A DNA stretch of 64,000 nt from an uncultured Flavobacteriia bacterium (lineage in GTDB: Bacteria; Bacteroidota; Bacteroidia; Flavobacteriales_D; Crocinitomicaceae), in assembly GCA_937975705.1 (NCBI GenBank), contig CALJTX010000039.1, positions 95,605 to 159,604 on the forward strand, written 5' to 3'. The notes under the pieces are model-generated. The model ran no database searches. It saw only the letters and a program-made list of their open reading frames with translations, and was not told the origin of the DNA. The position numbers and the translations under genes were made by a program. Below are positions 8,002 through 16,254 of this stretch, in pieces (the first letter of the stretch is position 1; each line of letters opens with the position of its first letter).

Positions 8002-9330
8002 TTATTTCTTTCCTTTCGCTTTCTTAGGCTTGCCGTATTTTTCTTGCATGGCTTTTTTGTGGTCGTAGCGCACATTGACCTTTTTATTTTTCGCCTTCTT
8101 TTCATGAAATGACGCCCCTACGTTTTCACGAGTAGGCAGCTTAATGGCCTTTCCTGGTATAACGAGCTTTGGTTTTTCAAATTCCAAGAGCTCTTCAGTA
8201 AATTCAACATCTGCCGGAGCCTCTGTAAAGGGCACCTCTTTTTGCATTAAGGCTTCAATGTTGGCTAACTGAGGTGCGTCTTTATCGGCAACAAAAGTGA
8301 TAGCGATACCATTTTTATCGGCTCGGCCCGTTCTACCAATGCGGTGGATGTAATTTTCAGGATTCTCAGGAAGGTCAAAATTGATGACGTGCGATACATC
8401 TGTGACGTCGATTCCGCGTGCAATGAGGTCTGTTGCAATCAGAATGCTGATTTCACCAGTTTGAAATTGTTGTACAGTATTGAAGCGGAAATTTTGCGCT
8501 TTATTGGAGTGAATGATGCCTAGGCTTTCTACGTAAAATGGTTCGAGTGCTTCGTGCAAACGATCGGCTAGTGAACGAGATGAAACAAAGACCAATATTT
8601 TTGAATTTTCAGAGGCGTTGTCAAGTAAGTACTGCAACAAAGCAACTTTAGACAAGAAGTTTTGCACGGCATAACCAATTTGGTCAATTTTTTCCAGCGG
8701 TGAGCCTGCTCGTGCGGCTTCTATGCGCTCTGGTGCAATGAGGTAATCTTCTAGGAAAGTTGAAACTTCTTCTGAAAGGGTGGCCGAAAAGACCATGTGT
8801 TGTTTTTTGGCAGGTAAAAATTCAAAAATGCGCAATAATTGAGGCCTGAATCCGAGACTCAAGGTTTCGTCTACTTCATCAATCACTACCTTTTTGATGT
8901 GCTTGAGTTGCAAAGAACCACTTGCAGCAAGGTCTAGAATGCGCCCAGGTGTACCAACGAGGATGTCTAAGCCTTGTAAGACCATTGCGGCTTGCGTACT
9001 CATGTTGGTGCCGCCATAGACGCCTCCAACAGCTACATTCATGTACGGGGTTAATTTCTCCACTTCGCTCACGACTTGAGCAACAAGCTCTCTGGTCGGG
9101 ACGATAATCAGGATTTGAGGATGTGGTTCTTTAGAGAATTTCCACATACACAAGCAGGGTAGCAAATAAGCTAATGTTTTACCTGTACCGGTTTGTGCAA
9201 TACCAATGGTGTCTTTGCCAGACATCATGACATTGAAACTGGCTGCCTGAATGGTAGTGGGTGTGACGTACCCAAGTTCATCCAAGGCGGTCCAAAGTGG
9301 CTTCTTTAAATTTAAATCGCGAAAATTCAT
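8002..9330 (-). CDS. DEAD-box ATP-dependent RNA helicase with DEVD motif II
   Basis: SF2 RNA helicase of the RhlE/DeaD-like group, 442 residues, probably acting in ribosome assembly or RNA decay. Motifs in order: PTTIQAASF (Q), AQTGTGKT (I), PTRELVAQV (Ia), GTPGRILD (Ib), VIDEVDETL (II), FSATLS (III), ILVFVSSRS (IV), ATDLIARGIDV (V), HRIGRTGRADKNG (VI), then a basic tail (KKAKGKK). Motif II reads DEVD, not DEAD, a tolerated change since the first two acidic residues are kept. The ATG at 9330 is preferred: translation upstream has no similarity, and a CATCTTTG box lies 4 nt before it. Confidence 0.9.
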   Translation of the reverse strand: MNFRDLNLKKPLWTALDELGYVTPTTIQAASFNVMMSGKDTIGIAQTGTGKTLAYLLPCLCMWKFSKEPHPQILIIVPTRELVAQVVSEVEKLTPYMNVAVGGVYGGTNMSTQAAMVLQGLDILVGTPGRILDLAASGSLQLKHIKKVVIDEVDETLSLGFRPQLLRIFEFLPAKKQHMVFSATLSEEVSTFLEDYLIAPERIEAARAGSPLEKIDQIGYAVQNFLSKVALLQYLLDNASENSKILVFVSSRSLADRLHEALEPFYVESLGIIHSNKAQNFRFNTVQQFQTGEISILIATDLIARGIDVTDVSHVINFDLPENPENYIHRIGRTGRADKNGIAITFVADKDAPQLANIEALMQKEVPFTEAPADVEFTEELLEFEKPKLVIPGKAIKLPTRENVGASFHEKKAKNKKVNVRYDHKKAMQEKYGKPKKAKGKK

Positions 9331-9334
9331 GGCG

Positions 9335-9342
9335 CAAAGATG
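9335..9342 (-). promoter_or_regulatory. Probable -7 box of the DEAD-box helicase
   Basis: Minus-strand CATCTTTG, one mismatch to TAnnTTTG, ends 4 nt before the ATG. A TTG at 9358-9360 is only 15 nt upstream, slightly short of the usual spacing. Confidence 0.4.
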
Positions 9343-9359
9343 ACAATAATTCAGCAACA

Positions 9360-9385
9360 AAAAAGGCTCCGGTAGGAGCCTTTTT
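9360..9385 (-). terminator. Rho-independent terminator of the Spy-like gene
   Basis: GGCTCC (9365-9370), loop GGTA, GGAGCC (9375-9380), flanked by A- and T-runs, so it can work both ways. It lies 26 nt after the stop of the minus-strand gene ending at 9411 and just upstream of the helicase, separating the two units. Confidence 0.8.
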
Positions 9386-9410
9386 GGAACTAAAAAAAAT
9401 AAATAGGGGA

Positions 9411-9791
9411 TTAGTGCTTCTCGTTGTGCTGATTTCCACCTTGTGGGTGGTCTTTCATTTCAGCTTTCATTTTTTCAAACTGAGCAGCAGTGAGTACGTT
9501 TTTGAGCATCTCAATTTGGGCCTCATGGTTAGATTTGATGATGCTACGTTTTTCTTCTTCGGAAAAGTTGCTGGTGCGGATGCCTTCATTTTTTTGCGCA
9601 ATACCTAAATTAATGGTATACACTTGTTCTTTTTGGGCAGCGGTGAGTTGGAGTTCGCTGGCCATTTTTTCGGTCTGAAACTGCGCGCGTTGTTCTGGCG
9701 TTTTAGGCTCGTGTTCTTTGGAAGTGGGTTGCTGAGCAAATGCTGCTGCAGAGAGCAAGAGGCTAAGGGCAAAAAGACTTAATTTTTTCAT
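9411..9791 (-). CDS. Small secreted helical protein, Spy/CpxP-like (DUF4890-like)
   Basis: A 126-residue predicted periplasmic protein. Signal peptide MKKLSLFALSLLLSAAAFAQ, then a highly charged helical region containing two LTAAQ segments (ELQLTAAQKEQVYTI and LKNVLTAAQFEKMKAEM), the arrangement of LTxxQ-motif chaperone-like proteins, and a His/Asn-rich end (GGNQHNEKH) that might bind metal. It has its own terminator at 9360-9385 and no functional neighbour. A stress or metal-response role is the family expectation, not shown here. Confidence 0.75.
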   Translation of the reverse strand: MKKLSLFALSLLLSAAAFAQQPTSKEHEPKTPEQRAQFQTEKMASELQLTAAQKEQVYTINLGIAQKNEGIRTSNFSEEEKRSIIKSNHEAQIEMLKNVLTAAQFEKMKAEMKDHPQGGNQHNEKH

Positions 9792-9854
9792 GATCTATAG
9801 AATATAAAAAGTGTTAGCGTTCAACGAAAATACGCAAAAAAGTTACACGAATGC

Positions 9855-9884
9855 TTGCTTGCTCTTCTGCTTTATTTAACTTCG
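9855..9884 (+). promoter_or_regulatory. Promoter of the FemAB/GNAT-like gene
   Basis: TTG 9855-9857, 19-nt spacer, TAACTTCG 9877-9884 (one mismatch to TAnnTTTG), ending 6 nt before the ATG at 9891. The TTG sits where an alternative start codon would otherwise be read. Confidence 0.5.
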
Positions 9885-9890
9885 TGTCAA

Positions 9891-10739
9891 ATGCAACTCG
9901 CTAGCGAACATCCGGACTTAAGACGAAAATATGAACAATTAGTTGCTTCGGAAACTACATTTGGTTTCTTCGCGCAAACTTGGGTACAAGATATCCTGCA
10001 TCCAAACTGGGAATATGTACTCAATCATAACAAAGAACCTATTGTGCGCTTGCCTTACACCAAGAAATTCGGTTTCAAGGCTTATTTGCAACCATTGTTC
10101 TTGCGTTCTTTGCCTTTGCTTCATGGTTGTTCAATTAGCGAATTAAGTTTATTGAAATCAAAATTATTTTTGCACCTCAATTTTAATGCTCAAGCAGCCA
10201 TTTTAGAGAAGGATCAAATTGGTAAATACCAATTATTACAATGGACCGACGGTATTGCAGCTATTAGAGCTGGATATTCAGAAAATGTGAAGCGCAATCT
10301 AAAGAAGTCCAAAGGATTGCATTTACAACCCCTCAACTATGCTCAATTCCAAGAATTTTTTATTGCCCAAAAAGGCGAGCAGCTGGGGAATTTAAATGCT
10401 GCGGCTTGGACGCGCTTGGCTGCTTTGTATACAGCTGCTCAAGAAAAGGAGCAAGCCTTTTGTGTTGGGGTTTGGAATGGAAGTGCACTTTTGGCGGTTG
10501 GCTTATTCTTTCGCTTTAAGGAGCAACTGTATTTCATGAAGGGCACCCTCAACGACGAAGGAAAGCATGTTGGCGCATTGGTATTTTTATTGGATGCCGT
10601 ACTTCAAAATTTTGCCGATACCTGCAATGCGTTGGATTTTGTGGGTTCTAACCAAGAAAGCATTGCTGCTTTTTACCGCAAGTTTGGCGCCAAAGACACC
10701 TATTATTGGGTGTTGAAAGGTAGATGGCCTTTTGTGTAA
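9891..10739 (+). CDS. FemAB/GNAT-fold acyltransferase-like protein
   Basis: A 282-residue cytosolic protein. The central part IRAGYSENVKRNLKKSKGL resembles the Tyr/Lys-rich strand-helix of FemAB-like N-acyltransferases, and the C-terminal half carries the GNAT-like pattern FCVGVWNGSALLAVGLFF, YFMKGTLNDEGKHVGALVFLLDAVL and NALDFVGSNQESIAAFYRKFGA. The ATG at 9891 is chosen; the longer reading from TTG 9855 adds a spurious lipobox and overlaps the likely promoter. It converges with the GH92 gene 3 nt away. Substrate unknown; transfer of an acyl or aminoacyl group to an envelope component is possible. Confidence 0.7.
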   Translation: MQLASEHPDLRRKYEQLVASETTFGFFAQTWVQDILHPNWEYVLNHNKEPIVRLPYTKKFGFKAYLQPLFLRSLPLLHGCSISELSLLKSKLFLHLNFNAQAAILEKDQIGKYQLLQWTDGIAAIRAGYSENVKRNLKKSKGLHLQPLNYAQFQEFFIAQKGEQLGNLNAAAWTRLAALYTAAQEKEQAFCVGVWNGSALLAVGLFFRFKEQLYFMKGTLNDEGKHVGALVFLLDAVLQNFADTCNALDFVGSNQESIAAFYRKFGAKDTYYWVLKGRWPFV

Positions 10740-10742
10740 ATC

Positions 10743-13700
10743 TTACTTGTAGAGCAGCTCATCGATGAACAACCAAGTGGGGTTGCCTGCACCTAAATGC
10801 CAATTCGGCAAGAGTCCTGGATTAGAAACTGTGTAACGTAAGCTTTTGTATTTTAATTGCTTATCATTGTTTAATTCAATTAAAACTTCATCTTTAAATG
10901 GATTTTTATCGGTAGGCATTGCTTCCGGCAGCTCTTGTTGTGCAATTGTAAAATAGTCTGTGCCGTTTAGGCTTGCTTCTACTGTAATTTTACGTGGTGC
11001 GAATATCCAAGCTTTTTGATCTCTGATAAATGAAACACCAACTGCTTCAATCGTTTTGGCTTCTGTAAATGCAACAACGGCCACAATATCTTGGTTGTAA
11101 TACCCTTGAAAATCGCCGGTCCTGAATTCATTTCCACCGCGTAGGCCATCGATTAATGCATTTTTTCCAGAAGCGGCATATTGATTTGAATAAGTGCTAT
11201 TGAGTTGGAGTTGTACATTTGGGTCTTTTTTGATGAAGTTGGCATGAACCGTAGCACTCCAATTCACTTGTTTCTTCCCTTTTGCCAAAGGTTTGTTAAA
11301 GGAAGCCTTGACGGCAATGTGGGTGTTTTGTTTGATATAAAATGGTTTGTGATAGACTTGCCATTTTTGTTCATCTATTTGATAATAAATTTGATAGGTT
11401 TGAATGGTTTCATTTTGAGGCAGCGCCACAACCGCTAAATCAATGTACAAAGAATCTGTGAAAACACGCTCTTCTGTTTTGATAAACGGCACCGGTGCAA
11501 AATTGGTCGCTTCCTTGAATGCAACGCTAGTTATGGCTGTTGAAGGTGGGTTGGGTGTGGCACTCATTTCAAAGATCAATACACCGCCTTGTAAGAGTTG
11601 TGCATGGCTGATTTCGAGTTGCGTGAGCGCTTGCCCATTCCACGTGACTTGTTTGATATAAGGGTGGTCTGTGGCTTGATTTTGACAGACCATTTGAATG
11701 GTTTTGCCGTTCTCTAATTTGATCTGCGCATTGCGCATCAAGGGACGGCCAATTTGATACACTGGTTTGCCGGGTGCAATCGGATACAAACCTAAAGTGC
11801 TTAAAACATACCAGGCACTCATTTGGCCGCAGTCTTCGTTGCCGGAGAGTCCGTCCGGTGCATTTTGGTACATCTCATGGAGGATTCGGTCTACATAAAG
11901 CTGGGTTTTGTATGGTGCATTGGTGAAATTATACAAATAAGCCATGTGGTGCGAAGGTTCGTTTCCGTGGGCATATTGGCCAATGAGCCCAGTGATGTCG
12001 GCTTGTTCGCGGCCGCTGAGTTTCATGTCAGTGGTAAAAAGGCGATCGAGCCACACTTCAAGTGAATCTTTTCCACCGAGCAGTTGGGTGAGCACGCCAA
12101 TATGTTGAGGGGCGTATAAAGAATACTGCCAGGAGTTGGCTTCTGTGTAATTGAAATTGACTTCAGATGGGTCAAAAGGGCCGTACCATTGTGCGCCTCG
12201 GCGTGCGCGCATGAATTTGGTGTTGGGGTCGTAGAGGTTGATGAAATTGTAGCTGCGTTGCGTATATTCTTCGGCGATGTCTGTGGCGCCTAGGGCTTTG
12301 GCCATTTCGGCAATACAGAAATCATCGTAGGCATACTCAAGCGTGCGCGAAACGGACTCCGGCTCATCGGAGGCGCTAATGAAGCCATTGTTGGCATAAG
12401 CCATTTTGCCAAATTCGTTCATTTTTGATGTAGCGACCATCGCCTTGAGCGCTTTATTGGCGTCAAAATCACGGATACCTTTGAGGTAGGCATCTGAAAT
12501 GACACTTACGCTGTGGTAGCCAATCATGCATTCGGTTTCGCAGGCAGCAAGCTCCCAGACAGGTAGATCGCCGCCTTCTTCATATTGTCTTAAGAAAGTA
12601 CGGATATACGCGGCGCTGCGCTCTTGGTCAATGAGTGTAAATAAAGGATGGTTGGCGCGGTAAGTATCCCATAAAGAGAAAACGGTATATTGCTTGTCGT
12701 TGAGATCGGTCAATTGATGAATTTTTTGATCTCGGCCACGGTAGCGGCCATCGACGTCGCTCATGAGGTTGGGCGCAACCATTGTATGGTAAAGCGAACT
12801 GTAAAAAATAACTTGGGTTTCTCTATCAGCTTGTAGCTTGATTTTACCCAATTCTTGTTCCCATTTGCGCATGTTTTCATTGTAAACTTGGGCTAAGGAA
12901 AAGTGAGGGATTTCTGCGTCGAGATTCAGTTTAGCACCCGCCGCATCGACATGAGACATTCCCACTTTGATCAGTACTTCTTTGGTATCCGTTGGGAATT
13001 CGAGCAACAATTTCATTTGGCCATCTTGATCTTTGATCTCGTGGGCAATGTAGGGGATGGATGTCGTCAAATGAAAGTAAAAATGTTGCTCGCTGGCCCA
13101 GGCTTCTGAGCTGCGCATGCCGCTTATGTTTTGTTTGTCAAGGAGTTGAAAGGATCCTTTGAGGAGTTTGTCTCGGTAATTGAGGTCGAGCAGAATGAAT
13201 TTTTTTTCGTTGGCATTTAGAAAGGTATATTGGTGTATGCCTGCTCTTTCTGTACAAGACAAATTGACGCGGATGTTTTCGTCCTCGAGCAAAACTTCAT
13301 AAAAACCCAAGCGAGCCGCTTCATTTTGATGGCTGAACCGCGCACCATAGCCATTTGGATCTTCAAATTTGCCTTTCCATTTGGCTTCGCCACTTTGTGG
13401 TACAACCAATAAATCTCCGTAATCAGGAACGCCTGTACCACTGAGGTGTGTATGGCTGAAGCCATAAATAATGGAGTCAGAATAATGGTAACCGCCGCAG
13501 CCATCCCAGCCGTCGTAACGGGTATCGGGGCTCAGTTGCATCATGCCAAATGGCGCACAAACACCTGGGAAGGTATGGCCATGGCCACCTGTTCCAATGA
13601 GTGGATTGACAAGCATTGAGGGTAGGATGAGCTCTTGTTGCTTGGGGGTTTCTCTGGTAGCGCCGAATGCGTTTTGTGCTTTGTCGCTTGCACTTTGAAG

Positions 13701-13769
13701 TGCCGGAACTTGTGCGAAGGAAAATGCGGCGTTTAGTAAAATTGAATAGCCTAGAAAGCGTCTGATCAT
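10743..13769 (-). CDS. Glycoside hydrolase family 92 alpha-mannosidase, secreted
   Basis: Predicted Ca2+-dependent exo-alpha-mannosidase of 1008 residues. Signal peptide to about residue 19 (AAFSFAQ). GH92 N-terminal sandwich begins with VNPLIGTGGHGHTFPG and YGFSHTHLSGTGVPDYGD; the (alpha/alpha)6 catalytic domain contains HGNEPSHHMAYLYN and GNEDCGQMSAWYVLS, which hold the acidic catalytic residues of the family. After about residue 745 there is a chitobiase-C-terminal-like beta segment and then a discoidin/F5-8C-like sugar-binding domain to the end. The start overlaps the glycosyltransferase stop by 4 nt (ATGA), so the two are translationally coupled. Target glycan unknown. Confidence 0.9.
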   Translation of the reverse strand: MIRRFLGYSILLNAAFSFAQVPALQSASDKAQNAFGATRETPKQQELILPSMLVNPLIGTGGHGHTFPGVCAPFGMMQLSPDTRYDGWDGCGGYHYSDSIIYGFSHTHLSGTGVPDYGDLLVVPQSGEAKWKGKFEDPNGYGARFSHQNEAARLGFYEVLLEDENIRVNLSCTERAGIHQYTFLNANEKKFILLDLNYRDKLLKGSFQLLDKQNISGMRSSEAWASEQHFYFHLTTSIPYIAHEIKDQDGQMKLLLEFPTDTKEVLIKVGMSHVDAAGAKLNLDAEIPHFSLAQVYNENMRKWEQELGKIKLQADRETQVIFYSSLYHTMVAPNLMSDVDGRYRGRDQKIHQLTDLNDKQYTVFSLWDTYRANHPLFTLIDQERSAAYIRTFLRQYEEGGDLPVWELAACETECMIGYHSVSVISDAYLKGIRDFDANKALKAMVATSKMNEFGKMAYANNGFISASDEPESVSRTLEYAYDDFCIAEMAKALGATDIAEEYTQRSYNFINLYDPNTKFMRARRGAQWYGPFDPSEVNFNYTEANSWQYSLYAPQHIGVLTQLLGGKDSLEVWLDRLFTTDMKLSGREQADITGLIGQYAHGNEPSHHMAYLYNFTNAPYKTQLYVDRILHEMYQNAPDGLSGNEDCGQMSAWYVLSTLGLYPIAPGKPVYQIGRPLMRNAQIKLENGKTIQMVCQNQATDHPYIKQVTWNGQALTQLEISHAQLLQGGVLIFEMSATPNPPSTAITSVAFKEATNFAPVPFIKTEERVFTDSLYIDLAVVALPQNETIQTYQIYYQIDEQKWQVYHKPFYIKQNTHIAVKASFNKPLAKGKKQVNWSATVHANFIKKDPNVQLQLNSTYSNQYAASGKNALIDGLRGGNEFRTGDFQGYYNQDIVAVVAFTEAKTIEAVGVSFIRDQKAWIFAPRKITVEASLNGTDYFTIAQQELPEAMPTDKNPFKDEVLIELNNDKQLKYKSLRYTVSNPGLLPNWHLGAGNPTWLFIDELLYK

Positions 13770-14779
13770 GAGTGAAATTTTCTTTTGTTGAGGGCGTTAA
13801 AAGCGCGAATGCCTTTGCCAAAGTAGTCCCAAATAATGAGGCCGTGGTAGCGCAAAGGTTTGTTTTCAAATGTTGGGCGCTTTTTGTAAAAAGTACCAAA
13901 ATGACGGTACAAAGCCATGTGTGCCAAGAATACTTGCCAAGTCAGTTTGGCTTTGCCTTTGAAGAGAAATTGAATAGCGGCAAGGCCATCTAAGGCCATG
14001 CGCACAAAAAGCAGTGGGAACAAAAATTTGGGTTGGTTCTTGACGATCATCCAGAGGCTGTTTCTGAAATTCAAGAACACCTTACGGGGGCTCTCGTAAC
14101 TGAGTGTGCCACCACCCAGGTGATATACTGTTGAGGCTGGAATACAACACAATTTTTTGCCTTTGTTGGCCAAGCGCAAACACAGGTCAATTTCTTCCAT
14201 GTGGGCAAAGAAGTCGGTGTCAAAACCGCCTGCGTCATGAAAATCATTGCTGCGAATGAGCATAGCTGCGCCAGAAACCCAGGAAACTTCTTGCGTGCTG
14301 TCGTATTGTAGGGAGTCTAATTCTACGGAGTCAAATAGGCGGCCGCGGCAAAAGGGGAAGTAGAAGGTATCTAGGTAGCCACCTGCTGCTCCTGCGTGTT
14401 CAAATTGATTTGGAGCTAGATCAGAAAGTACTTTTGGGCCAACAACAGCGGTATTTGGGTTGTTAGCTAAGTAAGCGAGCAGGGGAGTGTCCCAGTTCGG
14501 GCTAAGACGGACATCGCTGTTGAGAATAAAGTAAAGTGCGTATTTTCCTTTCAACTGATCCAATGCAAAGTTGTAACCACCTGCAAAACCTAAATTTTCG
14601 GTTAAAGTGATGACCGTGAGGTCCGGATAAGTTGTGCTCAGATAGGATAATGAGTTGTCTGTACTGGCGTTGTCGGCAATGATGATGTCCCAGTTGGGGC
14701 TATTTTCAAGGACGCTTGGCAAGTAAGTTTGCAGGTGCTGTGCTCCGTTGTAATTGAGGATGACAATGGCGTTGGTCAT
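13766..14779 (-). CDS. Family 2 glycosyltransferase (rhamnosyltransferase-like)
   Basis: A 337-residue GT-A fold enzyme transferring a sugar from a nucleotide donor. Visible are AIVILNYNGAQHL at the N-terminus, IIADNASTDNSLSYL with the UDP-binding Asp, NLGFAGGYNFAL, FILNSDVRLSPNWD in the metal-binding DxD region and VSGAAMLIRSNDF with HMEEIDLCLRLANKG (ED acceptor motif). Hydrophobic segments near residues 240-290 suggest membrane association. It is second of three genes (GWxTD protein, GT2, GH92), 5 nt after the first and overlapping the third. Confidence 0.9.
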   Translation of the reverse strand: MTNAIVILNYNGAQHLQTYLPSVLENSPNWDIIIADNASTDNSLSYLSTTYPDLTVITLTENLGFAGGYNFALDQLKGKYALYFILNSDVRLSPNWDTPLLAYLANNPNTAVVGPKVLSDLAPNQFEHAGAAGGYLDTFYFPFCRGRLFDSVELDSLQYDSTQEVSWVSGAAMLIRSNDFHDAGGFDTDFFAHMEEIDLCLRLANKGKKLCCIPASTVYHLGGGTLSYESPRKVFLNFRNSLWMIVKNQPKFLFPLLFVRMALDGLAAIQFLFKGKAKLTWQVFLAHMALYRHFGTFYKKRPTFENKPLRYHGLIIWDYFGKGIRAFNALNKRKFHS

Positions 14780-14784
14780 CTGGC

Positions 14785-16230
14785 TTAGTATTGGCGGTAA
14801 TAATCGTTGGAATTGCCACCAAAATGTTTCACGTTGAGCATGTTGGGGTCGTCGACGGTGCCATTGACGGTATTGCGTTTATTGAGAATCTGCTGCCATG
14901 CCGGATTGCGCAATTCGCCTACCATGTCGGAATGCAGCAAGCGGTGGTTGTTGCTCACGAGGTCTGGATTGTAGAAAACAAAGCGGCGGTTGCTATAGAT
15001 GCCGATTTTGTTGTAGGTCCAGATTTCATAAGGGTATTCGCTTGGAGAAGATTCCTTAACCACCACTGAATTGGGCTGACCATACTTGAGGTAAACGCGT
15101 CCGCGGTCGGTCTCGAAGCCTTCCATGTAATTGTTGGCATAGTGTTTCTCTACGGAGCGCACTTGAATTTGGTACTTGATCCATTGCTCATAGGCTTTAG
15201 CGCCTGATGTTTGGTACCAAAACGCTTGTAAATGCTGGCGCATTTGGGCGCTGTCGTTGGCTTTTAAAATATCGATAAGGGTGCGAATTTCGCCGGGTTT
15301 GGCAATAGGAATCAGGCTTTCAAGAAAGTAAGCCACGCTGTCTGAGGGGATAGACGCTTGGAAAGCGGGGTCTAGGACCATAGAAGCAATATCGAAGGCC
15401 ACCTCGATGTCATTGAAGCGCTCAAAGTCAAAGGATTGACTGCTGATTTGACCTGTTTGCAGGTCTTTGGCTTGCAATTGCAGTTGGTAGGTTCCGGTGG
15501 TGAGATCGGAAAGGTCGATTTCTTGCATTAGTGCCAAAACGGGCTCTCCTTGTGTGGAATAGGTCTTGGTGAAACCTAGTGCAGGGTAATTTTGTCCGGT
15601 TGCTGCATTGATGACTTTGCGTTCGATTTGGATTTCCGATTTGGCGCCGTAGACCTCCGTGTAATAAGGCAAATTATTCATTTCCTTATTGAAATAATTT
15701 TTGAGCAGCGGAATGATATAATAATCAGATTTAGTGAAGCGAGACTGCTCTTGGCTGGCAAATGCGAGGTCGACGAGCTCTATAGATGAAAAGCGAAGTT
15801 GGTCGCGGTTGTCGGTGATTTCAAAGGGAATTGTACCTGAAATGTTGCTTTTTTCTCGGTTGGCGTCTTCGAGTTGAATAGAAAGCGTGTAGGTGCCTTT
15901 TGAGAGCGGGGCGCGGATAATTTCTAAAAAGTTATTTTGGGTAGAATCTGTAGAAATAGGGGAGTCTAGGGCGTAGAAATCTTTAAAGACTATTTTGCCC
16001 GCAGAATCGGCAATGGCGCAATCTACAATGACCGTGGCTTTGGTGCCACCTTCGCAAGATTTGAATTGGGTTGTATAACCTGCAAATTCGATGTAGATTT
16101 CGAGGTAGGGCCCAATTTCGGGCGCATAAAATTGCTTGGTATCTAAGTAGGCTTTGATTTTAGCCTGGGCCTGCACCTTGGCCTGAAAACTAAAGAGGAG
16201 CAGCAATAAAAGGAGGGAAAACTTTTTCAT
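14785..16230 (-). CDS. GWxTD-domain secreted protein
   Basis: A 481-residue exported protein with signal peptide to about residue 22 (KVQAQ). The N-terminal ~300 residues are beta-rich; the C-terminal part contains the domain that names the family, here in the form GFETDRGRVYLKYGQPNSV with Phe in place of Trp, followed by EIWTYNKIGIYSNRRFVFYN. These proteins are widespread in Bacteroidota and other phyla; their function is not established. A TAAATTTA box 5 nt before the ATG could drive the three-gene unit, although the upstream helicase lies on the same strand 24 nt away. Confidence 0.85.
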   Translation of the reverse strand: MKKFSLLLLLLLFSFQAKVQAQAKIKAYLDTKQFYAPEIGPYLEIYIEFAGYTTQFKSCEGGTKATVIVDCAIADSAGKIVFKDFYALDSPISTDSTQNNFLEIIRAPLSKGTYTLSIQLEDANREKSNISGTIPFEITDNRDQLRFSSIELVDLAFASQEQSRFTKSDYYIIPLLKNYFNKEMNNLPYYTEVYGAKSEIQIERKVINAATGQNYPALGFTKTYSTQGEPVLALMQEIDLSDLTTGTYQLQLQAKDLQTGQISSQSFDFERFNDIEVAFDIASMVLDPAFQASIPSDSVAYFLESLIPIAKPGEIRTLIDILKANDSAQMRQHLQAFWYQTSGAKAYEQWIKYQIQVRSVEKHYANNYMEGFETDRGRVYLKYGQPNSVVVKESSPSEYPYEIWTYNKIGIYSNRRFVFYNPDLVSNNHRLLHSDMVGELRNPAWQQILNKRNTVNGTVDDPNMLNVKHFGGNSNDYYRQY

Positions 16231-16235
16231 CGCCT

Positions 16236-16243
16236 TAAATTTA
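16236..16243 (-). promoter_or_regulatory. Possible -7 box of the GWxTD-GT2-GH92 unit
   Basis: TAAATTTA (palindromic) ends 5 nt before the ATG at 16230, matching TAnnTTTG except for the last base. No well-placed TTG is seen. Confidence 0.35.
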
Positions 16244-16254
16244 CAAAAAGCCTG

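Noticed and set aside
9855..9890. A TTG-started version of the FemAB/GNAT-like protein with an apparent lipobox (LTSC)
   Set aside because: The extension falls on the predicted -33 and -7 boxes, the protein otherwise looks cytosolic, and an ATG at 9891 fits the family start.
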